From positions 1-18,435 of the forward strand of contig JBHICC010000048.1 in assembly GCA_046759385.1 (NCBI GenBank): 18,435 nucleotides of DNA, read 5' to 3'. The DNA is from JBHICC01 sp046759385 (GTDB lineage Bacteria; Pseudomonadota; Gammaproteobacteria; Acidiferrobacterales; SPGG2). Under the pieces are notes generated by a model. It searched no databases, was not told where the DNA came from, and saw only the letters and a program-made list of their open reading frames with translations. Shown in pieces: positions 1 through 8,193 of the stretch. Position 1 is the first letter of the stretch, and each line of letters begins with the position of its first letter. The translations under genes and the position numbers were made by a program.

Positions 1-57
1 CTTAGCGGATGAGTCGGCGGTGCTGGACGCGGAGCGAAGACCGCTGGCGCGCGCCTG

Positions 58-86
58 TTGACAGCAGACTGAGAGCTAACTATATA
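58..86 (+). promoter_or_regulatory. Sigma70-type promoter for the lipoprotein gene
   Basis: The sequence shows TTGACA at 58-63 and TATATA at 81-86, separated by exactly 17 bp. The -35 is a full consensus match and the -10 is a close one. The region downstream to 166 is unusually AT-rich for this window. Transcription would begin near 93, giving a leader of about 70 nt that ends in AAGGA just before the ATG at 167. This is the strongest promoter-like sequence I found here. The call rests on sequence match alone. Confidence 0.7.
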
Positions 87-166
87 AAAATAATGCTTTA
101 GCGCAAAAAGCTCATGAATTTTGTGAATTGAATTGACGCGAGCACTAACCAAAGAAGGATAAGAAC

Positions 167-712
167 ATGGGCCGGAAGAGAACACACGCGCTGCTCAGCG
201 GCGCGCTTGCGATTCTGCTGAGTCTGGCGTTGATCTCCTGCGGGCAGGATGGTCCGGTGGCATCATCGCTTGAAGGAACGGGAAGTATCGTCGCAAACCC
301 AGCCACCATCGAATGGAATGTGGGGGCGGGGGCGGGCTGTTCGGGCACGAATCCGCCAGCTCAGTTCAACAATCACCGAATCCAGATTACGACCTTCAAT
401 CCTGACGGCACGCCAATCGGTGAGGCTGACATCGAAATGACTTTAGAGCTCAGCGACAACACTACATCGCCAATCCCGGTGATGTTTTTGTATGACGACC
501 TGAACGGCAATGGCGTGTTGGAAGCGGCCGAACAGGTGAGCTCGATTGCGTCGCCTAACGTCTACCGCACAACAACGGATGAGAGCACCGGCGTCAAATT
601 CATGTGGCTGCAAGTTGCTCTAGACGCCGGTTGCTCGTACGCGGCGAACTTTCGCATCTTCAGCGGCGCTTTAGTCCCTGCTTTCGTCTCTGTCGATGTG
701 GAGGCCATGTAA
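167..712 (+). CDS. Predicted outer-membrane lipoprotein with an EF-hand-like loop
   Basis: I do not recognise a named family for this 181-residue protein. It begins with a basic stretch (GRKR), a hydrophobic segment at about residues 8-23 and a lipobox L-I-S-C with the lipidated cysteine at residue 25. The +2 residue is Gly, not Asp, which favours delivery to the outer membrane. The mature part looks beta-rich. It has two more cysteines (58 and 156) that could form a disulfide. Residues 111-122 fit a 12-residue calcium-binding loop of EF-hand type: D111, N113, N115, G116, a hydrophobic residue at 118 and E122. A good Shine-Dalgarno (AAGGA) precedes the ATG. The gene stands alone behind its own strong promoter. 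Its function is unknown; calcium binding is an inference from the loop pattern. Confidence 0.8.
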   Translation: MGRKRTHALLSGALAILLSLALISCGQDGPVASSLEGTGSIVANPATIEWNVGAGAGCSGTNPPAQFNNHRIQITTFNPDGTPIGEADIEMTLELSDNTTSPIPVMFLYDDLNGNGVLEAAEQVSSIASPNVYRTTTDESTGVKFMWLQVALDAGCSYAANFRIFSGALVPAFVSVDVEAM

Positions 713-771
713 GAGGGGCTCTCGGGCAAGCTAAGCATCGCCCGTGTCGCGTCAGTTCCGCGTCCCATCAA

Positions 772-1302
772 TCAAGAAGCGAAGCGTCCGCTAAACAGGC
801 GTCGGTAACGTTTGCGTGGTGATGGCGGCTCGTGCCGGCGCGCCGCCACCTTAGCGTTAATCCGAACCATCGTCACCGGAGCGTTTGCCTGGTGTGAGTC
901 GATGGAACGATGAGCGTCGGCATCCAGGTTTCCAATAATCGCATTCACCCAATCCTTCACTTCCCGTTCGATCCTATTGCGCTCCGTCTCGTTATCGCGA
1001 CGTTCGATGTAGTACGCGACACCAATGACGACGATGGCGGTGGCGATCCCGAAGCCGAGAAACGCCCATTCCCAGGAAAACCACGCGATCAGATCCCAGC
1101 CGAGGGCCGACGGTTGCTCGATATTGGTTGGGATGGAGTTTTGCATCAACAACAGGCGAGGTTGAGAACTCGCATACATCATGCAGCCGCAGCAGGTGAT
1201 TGGACTTATCGCAACACAAAAACCGAACAACGTCAACGCTCCGACAGAGGATGATCCAGCGGCAAATCCCCAGCGCTTGCGCGGATAGCGGAATATCCCC
1301 AC
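772..1302 (-). CDS. Predicted membrane protein with two transmembrane helices, function unknown
   Basis: I do not recognise this 176-residue frame. It shows two hydrophobic segments, at about residues 17-40 and 72-95. A short loop separates them, and a basic and acidic, charge-rich C-terminal half would lie on one side of the membrane. The second segment is followed by an E-R-R-D-N-E-T-E-R stretch that is probably helical. The last 25 residues are rich in Arg, Pro and Lys. The assigned start is GTG with no clear Shine-Dalgarno, so the true start may be internal (for example the Met pair near residue 41, which would remove the first helix). It lies back to back with the ebo + strand arm. The alternative is that the frame is not a gene. 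The membrane pattern and the unbroken length are the main support. Confidence 0.5.
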   Translation of the reverse strand: MGIFRYPRKRWGFAAGSSSVGALTLFGFCVAISPITCCGCMMYASSQPRLLLMQNSIPTNIEQPSALGWDLIAWFSWEWAFLGFGIATAIVVIGVAYYIERRDNETERNRIEREVKDWVNAIIGNLDADAHRSIDSHQANAPVTMVRINAKVAARRHEPPSPRKRYRRLFSGRFAS

Positions 1303-1450
1303 GAAATTGACGCGAATTCGGACGAGTTTCGACCGAGGCGGCTAGGGGAACTCGCATGCCCCGGGTACACTAGGCACTTTCCGCGGGCGCTTACGTTAAA
1401 GCGGCGCTCAGTGACCATCACGGGGAGTCGAGCCAGCAAGGCACAGAACC

Positions 1451-2686
1451 TTGCAAAAACAGATCATGTACGCGCGTGATGTAAAGAAACTCGCGACTTT
1501 GATCGAGCCTTCTAAGGCCTTTTCGATCCAGCACCAGCGCCTTACGGTCGAATATCAGTACTCTGTCTACTTCACCGAAAACGTCTTCGCGCTTGATAAT
1601 CCCGCTTTCGTCGACGCGCTCACACGGCTTGAACCCGACACGAAGCATCGTTTCATTGTCTTCATCGACGAGGGTGTCGCCAAGCGTTGGCCCGCGCTTA
1701 CCACTGACGTCGGCACGTACACGGGCACCCATGGCGCGCGGCTGGAGTTGCTGGCCGATCCCGAATCGGTGCCCGGTGGCGAAGGCGCGAAGAATACGCC
1801 CGAGCTTGTCGTAAGACTGCAGCGGCGTCTGCTCGACCTTGGTGTTGACCGTCATGCTTATGTGGTAGCGATTGGCGGCGGCGCCGTGCTGGATCTGGTT
1901 GGTTACGTGGCAGCCATTACGCATCGGGGCATACGGCACATCCGCATACCGACCACGGTGTTGGCCCAAAATGACTCGGGCGTCGGCGTCAAGAACGGCG
2001 TCAACGCGTTCAGCATCAAGAATCTCGTGGGCACGTTCGCGCCGCCATTTGCAGTGCTCAACGACTTCAGTTTTCTGACTACCTTGGAGCATCGAGACAA
2101 GATCGCCGGTATGGCCGAAGCGGTAAAAGTGTCCCTGATACGGGACGCTGCCTTCTTTGACTGGCTCGAGCGACATCATGAAAAGCTCGCCGTGTTCGAA
2201 CCGGCTGCAGCCGCGCACTTGATCAGGCGCTGCGCAGAGCTGCATATGCGCCATATCGCTACCAGTGGCGATCCGTTCGAGAGTGGCAGCGCACGACCAT
2301 TAGACTTTGGTCACTGGGCCGCGCATAAGCTCGAGTCGCTCTCGAATCACGCACTGCGCCACGGCGAAGCGGTCGCTATCGGCCTCGCTCTCGACACGCG
2401 CTACTCGGCGATACAAGGTCTGCTGCGGCCCGGTAACGACGAACGCGTATGCAGGCTACTCGAAGGTCTCGGCTTTCGCCTGTGGCATTCCGCCATGGCG
2501 CAGCGATCTACTGACGGCTCGCTGATGCTACTCAACGGTTTGCGCGAGTTTCGCGAGCACCTCGGCGGGGAGCTCACTGTGACCTTACTTGCCGAGATCG
2601 GGCGTGGTGTCGAAGTGCACGTGATCGACGAAACGGCCGTGCTCGAGGCCATTGACTGGCTCAAGCAACGAGACGCTCGCCGATGA
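1451..2686 (+). CDS. eboD: EboD, 3-dehydroquinate-synthase-like enzyme of the ebo cluster
   Basis: This 411-residue protein belongs to the sugar-phosphate cyclase superfamily related to AroB. The NAD-binding G-G-G with Asp is at residues 142-148. The core block continues through P-T-T, L-A-Q, D-S and K-N. The three expected metal ligands are present: E223 (in A-E-A-V-K), H288 (D-F-G-H) and H304 (H-G-E-A-V). It therefore looks catalytically intact. It is assigned to EboD rather than to shikimate-pathway AroB because eboE and eboC follow in an overlapping operon and the other ebo genes face it. In known systems the ebo set is needed for export of a precursor to the periplasm; EboD's substrate is unknown. 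The TTG start at 1451 has AAGG 9 nt upstream. ATG at 1466 is the alternative but has no Shine-Dalgarno. Its stop overlaps the eboE start as ATGA. Confidence 0.9.
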   Translation: MQKQIMYARDVKKLATLIEPSKAFSIQHQRLTVEYQYSVYFTENVFALDNPAFVDALTRLEPDTKHRFIVFIDEGVAKRWPALTTDVGTYTGTHGARLELLADPESVPGGEGAKNTPELVVRLQRRLLDLGVDRHAYVVAIGGGAVLDLVGYVAAITHRGIRHIRIPTTVLAQNDSGVGVKNGVNAFSIKNLVGTFAPPFAVLNDFSFLTTLEHRDKIAGMAEAVKVSLIRDAAFFDWLERHHEKLAVFEPAAAAHLIRRCAELHMRHIATSGDPFESGSARPLDFGHWAAHKLESLSNHALRHGEAVAIGLALDTRYSAIQGLLRPGNDERVCRLLEGLGFRLWHSAMAQRSTDGSLMLLNGLREFREHLGGELTVTLLAEIGRGVEVHVIDETAVLEAIDWLKQRDARR

Positions 2687-3894
2687 AGTTGGGCGCCGAC
2701 GGCGATACCCACCTCACCTACTGCACAAACATCCATCCGGGCGAAACCTGGGCCGAGGTGCGCGAGAATCTCGGACGCTACCTCCCGGCAATCAAGCAGA
2801 GAGTCGCGCCCGCACAGGATTTTGGTGTCGGCCTACGGCTGTCCGGCACAGCGGCACAGGCTTTGGCTGAACCGGCTGCGCTCGATGAGCTGCGCGATTT
2901 CTTAACGGCGAACGGCCTATACGTTTTTACCATCAACGGCTTTCCTTACGGGAGCTTTCATCGCACACGCGTGAAGGAAGATGTGTACCTGCCGGATTGG
3001 CAGGACCAAGAACGCCTGCATTACACGAATCGTCTGGCGGATCTGCTAGCATCCTTGCTACCGGATGATCGAGGCATAGCAGGCAGTATCAGTACCGTAC
3101 CGGGCGCATTTAAGCCACGGGCGCGCTCGCCCGAAGCGGTCGAGCGCATCGCTTCACTCATTCTGCAGCATGTCACCCACCTCGTGCGCCTCCACGAACA
3201 AAGCGGTCACACGATCGCGCTGGCGTTGGAACCCGAGCCTTGCTGTGTGCTCGAAACCATCGAGGAAACCATCGGGTTCTTCAAAACCCACCTCTACTCA
3301 CGTGCGGCGGTACACCATTTGGCGCAGAAATCCGGATTACATCGCGACCTTGCCGAAGCAGCATTGCGACGCCACCTTGGCGTATGTCTCGATCTTTGTC
3401 ACGCCGCCGTCGAGTTTGAGGATGCGGCCACGATCATTGCGCAGCTCGACCATGCTGGCGTCCGCATCGCCAAGCTACAAGTCAGCGCGGGGCTACGTAT
3501 CGCTAATGTCACGCCGCAGGCGATAAGGTCACTCGCCCCGTTTGACGATGAGGTCTATTTACATCAGGTGGTCGAACAAACCGACAATGGGCTTCGGCGC
3601 TATGTCGACTTGCCCGAGGCCATACACCAATCCGATTCCGGCCTAGCCCGCGAGTGGCGCGTCCATTTTCACGTGCCAATTTTTCTAGAGACCTTAGGCG
3701 GGTTCGCGTCGACACAGCCTTTTGTGCGCGAAATCTTGGCGCAACACCGAAGCCACCCAGTGTCGTCTCACCTGGAAGTCGAGACCTACACATGGGACGT
3801 GTTGCCTGCGCGTTATCGAAACGAAGCTGTCGACCTTGCTATTGCACGCGAGCTCGATTGGGTAAAGGCGCAGTTGGAAGCATCGATTCCGTGA
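2683..3894 (+). CDS. eboE: EboE, xylose-isomerase-like TIM-barrel protein
   Basis: This 403-residue protein resembles the sugar-phosphate isomerase/epimerase (xylose isomerase-like TIM barrel) superfamily in its EboE branch. It opens with the characteristic T-Y-C-T-N-I-H-P-G-E block at residues 12-21. It has an N-G-F-P-Y-G block near 85-90, acidic E-P-E-P at 183-186 at the end of a strand, and D-L-C-H at 237-240. Conserved acidic and His residues of these kinds commonly bind a divalent metal in the superfamily. The ATG lies inside the eboD stop (4-bp overlap), which implies translational coupling. Its own TGA overlaps the GTG start of eboC. EboE is required with the other Ebo proteins for metabolite traffic in known hosts, but its reaction has not been established. 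The family call is firm and the enzymatic role is not known. Confidence 0.9.
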   Translation: MKLGADGDTHLTYCTNIHPGETWAEVRENLGRYLPAIKQRVAPAQDFGVGLRLSGTAAQALAEPAALDELRDFLTANGLYVFTINGFPYGSFHRTRVKEDVYLPDWQDQERLHYTNRLADLLASLLPDDRGIAGSISTVPGAFKPRARSPEAVERIASLILQHVTHLVRLHEQSGHTIALALEPEPCCVLETIEETIGFFKTHLYSRAAVHHLAQKSGLHRDLAEAALRRHLGVCLDLCHAAVEFEDAATIIAQLDHAGVRIAKLQVSAGLRIANVTPQAIRSLAPFDDEVYLHQVVEQTDNGLRRYVDLPEAIHQSDSGLAREWRVHFHVPIFLETLGGFASTQPFVREILAQHRSHPVSSHLEVETYTWDVLPARYRNEAVDLAIARELDWVKAQLEASIP

Positions 3895-4757
3895 ACTTGC
3901 GCGCTGCGCTGTATCTGGGTCGGGTCTCCAACTTGCCGACGGTTTGGACTAACGTGCTCGCGGGTATCGTGCTGAGTGGTGGCGACCTCATGCAGATTCC
4001 ACTGCCGCTGTTATCGCTATCCCTGTTTTACATCGGCGGCATGTACCTAAATGACGCGTTCGATTGCGAGATCGACCGCCGTGAACGCCCGGAGCGGCCG
4101 ATTCCAGCCGGTCTGGTGAGCCTGCCGACCGTATTCGTTGCCGGCTTCGGTATGCTAGCGGGCGGGATCGCCGTATTGCTGTGGGGGGGGTATGGCTATG
4201 AGCACGGGACCGGCTGGCGCGCCCCGGCCGCGGGCGGCTTGCTCGCGACCGTGATCATCTACTATAACTGGCACCACAAGCAGAATCCACTCAGCCCGCT
4301 TATCATGGGCGCGTGTCGCATGCTCGTGTATGTCACGGCCGCATTAACCGTAACCACCGCCCTGTCTGACAAGATATTCGTGGCCGCCGTGGCACTGCTA
4401 TGTTACTTGATCGGCCTGACCTATATCGCCAAACAAGAGCATTTGGGCACAGTCAAACGGTTCTGGCCGCTTGCTTTCTGGCTCGTTCCCCTGGGCTACC
4501 TGCTGCCGACTGTGCTAGTCAGTGTCAGCGGTGCGGTGCTCTATGCAGTCTTTGTCGGCTGGGTTGGGTTCGCACTTTCGTATCTACTGCGCCCAAGCCA
4601 CATCAGCGTTCCTACTGCTGTGGCGTTCCTGCTCGCGGGCATTTCCTTACTCGATGCACTGCTGATCGCCGGCGAGGGGGTGGCGGCTCTCGCGTGGGTA
4701 GCGGTGGGCGGGTTCGGGCTGACCCTTATTATGCAGCGGGCGATACCGGCAACGTAG
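3891..4757 (+). CDS. eboC: EboC, UbiA-like membrane prenyltransferase homologue
   Basis: This 288-residue integral membrane protein has about eight hydrophobic segments and one clear UbiA motif, N-D-x-x-D-x-x-x-D-x-x-x-x-x-x-R-P, at residues 54-70. UbiA enzymes use two Asp-rich motifs to hold a prenyl diphosphate through magnesium. The second site here (about residues 178-183) reads Y-I-A-K-Q-E and lacks the D-x-x-x-D pattern. I chose the GTG at 3891, which overlaps the eboE stop as GTGA and matches the N-terminus of the family (L-Y-L-G-R-V-S-N-L-P). The reading frame stays open further upstream to 3654, but that part lies within eboE and does not look like a UbiA N-terminus. It ends 13 bp from the end of the opposing eboB. 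It may prenylate, or only bind, the molecule moved by the Ebo system. Confidence 0.88.
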   Translation: MNLRAALYLGRVSNLPTVWTNVLAGIVLSGGDLMQIPLPLLSLSLFYIGGMYLNDAFDCEIDRRERPERPIPAGLVSLPTVFVAGFGMLAGGIAVLLWGGYGYEHGTGWRAPAAGGLLATVIIYYNWHHKQNPLSPLIMGACRMLVYVTAALTVTTALSDKIFVAAVALLCYLIGLTYIAKQEHLGTVKRFWPLAFWLVPLGYLLPTVLVSVSGAVLYAVFVGWVGFALSYLLRPSHISVPTAVAFLLAGISLLDALLIAGEGVAALAWVAVGGFGLTLIMQRAIPAT

Positions 4758-4770
4758 CCGGCTTGCTGTG

Positions 4771-5697
4771 TTACTCGATAACCAGCTCCGCCATAGGATC
4801 GGTGGCCAGTTCTTCAATACGCGGCTGTTGCCCCCGTAGAACGGAGTTACCTTCGTAAAGCGTACGCTGGTCAATCGGTGATGGGTCAAGCCAGTCCTCT
4901 TCGCGCATCTGTTCGCTCTGTCCATAGGCGGAGAGCGCATTGGCATAACAAGTCGCAGTCGCATCAGCCTGGGAGACTCCGCGCTCCAACATTAATCGGT
5001 ACGTCTTCGGCACCGCCAACGGATCTGACACACCCCAATCGGCACTCGAGTCACAGAAAATACGCTCCGAGCCATAGCGACGTACGATCTCCACCATCCG
5101 TTTATTGCCCATCTTCGTATGGGGGTAAAGCGTAAACGCCGCCCAGAAGCCACGATCCAGCACTTCGGCAACGGTCTCTTCGTTATTGTGATCGATGATC
5201 ACTCGCCCGGGATCGAGCTCGTGCTCGATCGCAATATCCATGCTGCGAGTAGTGCCGCGCTTCTTGTCACGATGCGGCGTGTGCACCATTACCAACATGT
5301 CCAGCTCCTTCGCCAATTCGAGCTGTGCCCGGTAGTAACGCTCCTCGAGTTCAGTCTGGTCATCGAAACCGATTTCGCCAACCGCCACGACACCTTCTTT
5401 ACAGAGATAGCGCGGAAGGATATCGAGGACCTGCTCGGCCAATGCCTCATTGTTCGCCTCTTTGGCATTGAGCCCGATCGCGCAGTAGTGGCGCACTCCG
5501 AACTGGCCAGCGCGGAATCGCTCCCAACCGACAATGGTCGACAGATAATCGATAAAGGTACCGAGACTCGTGCGTGGCTGGCCTACCCAGAAGGCAGGTT
5601 CAATAACGGCGACGACCCCAGCTGCCGCCATGCGTTCATAATCCTCGGTTGTGCGCGCATTCATGTGGATGTGCGGATCGATGAATTTCGCAGTCAT
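4771..5697 (-). CDS. eboB: EboB, TatD-like metal-dependent hydrolase
   Basis: This 308-residue protein is a TatD-family amidohydrolase-fold enzyme. The N-terminal metal-binding H-x-H is at residues 9 and 11 (D-P-H-I-H). The bridging Glu lies in G-E-I-G-F-D at 108, later His residues are near 139 (V-H-T-P-H) and 170 (I-D-H-N-N), and the catalytic Asp candidate is D216 in F-C-D. All key ligands of the fold appear to be kept. The ATG at 5697 is preceded by GGAGG with 6-nt spacing, which decides it over a GTG 12 nt upstream. It is the last gene of the - arm, about 106 bp after eboA, and this spacer has no obvious hairpin. TatD relatives include nucleases and lactonases, so the fold does not give the substrate. 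The EboB name rests on the surrounding ebo genes and on sequence character. Confidence 0.88.
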   Translation of the reverse strand: MTAKFIDPHIHMNARTTEDYERMAAAGVVAVIEPAFWVGQPRTSLGTFIDYLSTIVGWERFRAGQFGVRHYCAIGLNAKEANNEALAEQVLDILPRYLCKEGVVAVGEIGFDDQTELEERYYRAQLELAKELDMLVMVHTPHRDKKRGTTRSMDIAIEHELDPGRVIIDHNNEETVAEVLDRGFWAAFTLYPHTKMGNKRMVEIVRRYGSERIFCDSSADWGVSDPLAVPKTYRLMLERGVSQADATATCYANALSAYGQSEQMREEDWLDPSPIDQRTLYEGNSVLRGQQPRIEELATDPMAELVIE

Positions 5698-5803
5698 GGT
5701 ATCCTCCACGTTCGTTCGCGTTCTTGCCTGCCAGTATAACAGCCGCTCGCGCGCTGCCGGTCATGTCTGAGCCGCCACCGTGCATGGGTCCAATCCGCCA
5801 TGT

Positions 5804-6676
5804 TCACTCGGTGACGGTGTCCCATGTAATCTGTCCCCGTCTTACGCGTTCGACCCGCTCTGACGCGGCCGCGAGCAGCCCCTGAGCACGCGGGTGGGGG
5901 CAGCCGCTCAATGCGAGCACAGCCGCGTCGCGTTCGCGCTCGGCGCCTTGACCCAACACCCGCTCCAGATCGGCCAACGCCGTATCGTCGGCATGGGGTC
6001 CGACACAGCGCCAAAGCTCGGGACTGACATTTCGCTGTGCCGCCCAACGCTCGTGAGCGTAGTCGCACAGCATACGCATTAGCCGCGCGTTACCGCGGCG
6101 CTCCAGCCCCATCACCGGTCGCAAACGACTGCCGATGAAAAGTGCCTTCAACACCATCTGGTTCCACGCACCCTCATCGAGTTGCTCAGCGGGATAGGGA
6201 TTGTGATGCGCGACGGCCTCGAACACGGCCTTCATATTCGTGCGAATACCTTCCGACGCTCGGCGCGTGTACTGGTCCTGTCGCGGATAAAGCGGCAGGC
6301 CCCGGTAAAACGTTACCAGTTCTCCTACGTCGGCCGTCGTGCACAGTTGCTCCAGCCATCGCGCAAATTGCTCATCGTTTACGCCAGCGCTGAGCAGCAT
6401 CACAAGGCGAGCCGCCTGATCCACACTCCAGCCAACCGGTGTCCACCCGGGACGCACACGCTCTGCCGCTGAATAGTCGGCTTGCGTTAGTTCAAGATCA
6501 TTCTTACCGACTTTGCGCGGCACCAAGCTGACGGCAAAGAATAGGCTGCGGTCGGTTGGACTACCGCGAAGCTCAGCGACCTTTTCATCCACCCACTGTG
6601 AAGCCGCTTTGGGCAGTTGGCGCCCGAGCCAAGCGTGTAGTAGCTCGACCGGTCTCGCTGTCGCTTGATGGGCCAC
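5804..6676 (-). CDS. eboA: EboA family metabolite traffic protein
   Basis: This 290-residue protein is predicted to be largely helical and soluble. It has no signal peptide, membrane segment or recognised catalytic motif. It matches what I know of EboA: an early W-x-x-x-K block, the stretch F-F-A-V-S-L-V-P-R-K-V-G-K near residues 46-58, and a W-S-V-D-Q-A-A-R segment near 83-90. The C-terminal third (Arg/Ala/Leu-rich, with alternating helices) could be a HEAT-like or other scaffold fold, which is an inference. Translation starts at GTG 6676, two bases after the eboF stop, so the two genes are probably co-translated. No strong Shine-Dalgarno is visible. EboA has no assigned biochemical activity in any host. 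Confidence 0.85.
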   Translation of the reverse strand: MAHQATARPVELLHAWLGRQLPKAASQWVDEKVAELRGSPTDRSLFFAVSLVPRKVGKNDLELTQADYSAAERVRPGWTPVGWSVDQAARLVMLLSAGVNDEQFARWLEQLCTTADVGELVTFYRGLPLYPRQDQYTRRASEGIRTNMKAVFEAVAHHNPYPAEQLDEGAWNQMVLKALFIGSRLRPVMGLERRGNARLMRMLCDYAHERWAAQRNVSPELWRCVGPHADDTALADLERVLGQGAERERDAAVLALSGCPHPRAQGLLAAASERVERVRRGQITWDTVTE

Positions 6677-6678
6677 GA

Positions 6679-8163
6679 TCAGTTGTCTGCGCCCGACGCA
6701 AACACGTGGTCAAGGACTAACCGCTTTACCGCCGTGGCGCTGACCGGACCCGCGGGTAAAAGCGCCGGCTCTGAGCTGATGAACACGGGTCCGTGCGCGT
6801 CTCGTTCGCTCATTCGACCGTGAGATCCTTTGACCAGTGTCCCGTCGAGTGGGATCACGTTCATCAACATGCGAAAGCCAAGCACCTTCTTTGCTAGCCG
6901 CCATCCGACGCTCAGTTTAGGAAATCGCAATGTCGGATCCAGAAACAACTCGACCGGATCGTAACCGGGCTTTCGATGAATATCGACCGTGCGCGCGTAA
7001 TCCGGTGCTTTGTCGTCGTCAAGCCAGTAATAATAAGTGAACCAGCTGTCCGCCTGAGCGATTGCCACAAGCTCACCGGAACGCGGGTGATCAAGCGCAA
7101 AGTCGATTTTCGAATCCGCATCAAGCACACGCTCAACACCAGGTAATGACTCGGTGAGGGCCTTCACTTCGCCTAGCCGCTCAGCGTCTGCGACATAGAT
7201 ATGGGCGATTTGGTGATCAGCGACGGCGAATGCAGAAGACGCGCCTGCATCGAGTTGCTCATGCCCCAGCTCTACTCGCACCTCAATCATACCCGCTTCG
7301 CGAAGCGCGCGATTGATATGCACGGGTCGCATGACTTCCGTCACACCATACTCCGATAACACCACCACTCTGGCGCTATCTTTTTCGGCTTGCTCGATGA
7401 GCTCGCCGCAAACGGCGTCAATCGCTCGCAGGTCTTGCGCGAGATCGGGGTGCGCGGGACCGAGGCGCTGAAGACTGTAATCGAGGTGGGGTAGGTACAC
7501 GAGCGTCAACGTAGGGTTGCGCGTCTTGCGTACATGCAACGCACAACGCCCAATCCATTGGCTAGACACGATGTCAGCACCCGGTCCCCAGAATTGAAAC
7601 AGCGGGAATGGACCCAGTAGCTCGGTCAGCTCCTCGCGCAGCGCCGACGGCTTCGCGTAGCAGTCGGGGATCTTGCGACCATCCGCGGGATACATCGGGC
7701 GCGGCGTGACGCCGATGTCCGCCGACGCGTACATGTTGTACCACCAGAAAAGATTAGCGCAGCTGAAGCTCGGATCGTGCTTCTGCCCTGCCTGCCATAG
7801 GCGTTCACCAGAGACTAAACGATTCGACTGGCGCCAGAACCAGACCTCGGACAGATCGCGAAAGTACCAGCCGTTGCCGACGATACCATGCTCACGCGGC
7901 AGCAACCCCGTAAGGAAGCTCGTCTGCGCCGTGCATGTAACCGCCGGTGTCACAGTCTCTAGCGGCCGCATGCCCCCCTGCGACGCCAACCTTTTAAGGT
8001 TAGGCGTGGCACTGCCGAGCAGTGCGGGTGTCAGCCCAACTACGTTTAAGACAACGGTAGGGTGCACATGAACGACCAGCTTGAAGCCACAAAATCCGAG
8101 GGAAGCACGAAACGCACGAGTTTGCGGGATTGGCGTCGGGCGCGAAGCCAAAGATACCCACAT
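6679..8163 (-). CDS. eboF: EboF, nucleotide-pyrophosphatase/phosphodiesterase-like protein
   Basis: This is an alkaline-phosphatase-superfamily protein of the NPP branch. The candidate Thr nucleophile lies in V-T-C-T-A-Q (T76, counted from the ATG at 8163). It is followed by L-T-G-L-L-P-R-E-H-G-I-V-G-N-G-W-Y-F-R and the W-W-Y-N-M-Y block near 140-145, both typical of EboF. Several metal ligands of true NPPs are altered: the early Asp region reads N-V-V-G, the usual S-D-H-G reads S-E-Y-G at 270-273, and the His four residues after D228 is Gln. H321 is kept. The first 32 residues do not resemble the family, so the true start is probably GTG at 8067 (M-H-P-T-V-V-L-N-V-V-G). No strong Shine-Dalgarno supports either start. 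A weak TTGGCC/TAGCAT pair on the - strand near 8194-8223 could be its promoter. It heads the - strand arm. Confidence 0.87.
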   Translation of the reverse strand: MWVSLASRPTPIPQTRAFRASLGFCGFKLVVHVHPTVVLNVVGLTPALLGSATPNLKRLASQGGMRPLETVTPAVTCTAQTSFLTGLLPREHGIVGNGWYFRDLSEVWFWRQSNRLVSGERLWQAGQKHDPSFSCANLFWWYNMYASADIGVTPRPMYPADGRKIPDCYAKPSALREELTELLGPFPLFQFWGPGADIVSSQWIGRCALHVRKTRNPTLTLVYLPHLDYSLQRLGPAHPDLAQDLRAIDAVCGELIEQAEKDSARVVVLSEYGVTEVMRPVHINRALREAGMIEVRVELGHEQLDAGASSAFAVADHQIAHIYVADAERLGEVKALTESLPGVERVLDADSKIDFALDHPRSGELVAIAQADSWFTYYYWLDDDKAPDYARTVDIHRKPGYDPVELFLDPTLRFPKLSVGWRLAKKVLGFRMLMNVIPLDGTLVKGSHGRMSERDAHGPVFISSEPALLPAGPVSATAVKRLVLDHVFASGADN

Positions 8164-8193
8164 TGAAGCAGCCCAGCGGGACTACCGCCCGTT

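Noticed and set aside
2..61. Open + strand frame of 19 codons from the left edge ending in TGA, possibly a gene tail.
   Set aside because: It is very short, its text is not recognisable, and its stop overlaps the TTGACA of the lipoprotein promoter. It cannot be told from chance.
723..744. CGGGC...GCCCG stem after the lipoprotein gene as a terminator.
   Set aside because: The stem is 5 bp with a 12-nt loop and no T-run follows.
3654..3890. Upstream extension of the eboC frame.
   Set aside because: It lies inside eboE in another frame and does not resemble a UbiA N-terminus. The GTG overlapping the eboE stop fits the family.
4746..4761. CCGGC-AACGTA-GCCGG stem at the meeting point of the ebo arms as a bidirectional terminator.
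   Set aside because: The stem is only 5 bp and neither strand has a U-run, so it is too weak to call.
5119..5739. Long + strand frame of 206 codons opposite eboB.
   Set aside because: It is a mirror of the well-supported eboB coding frame and has no family resemblance.
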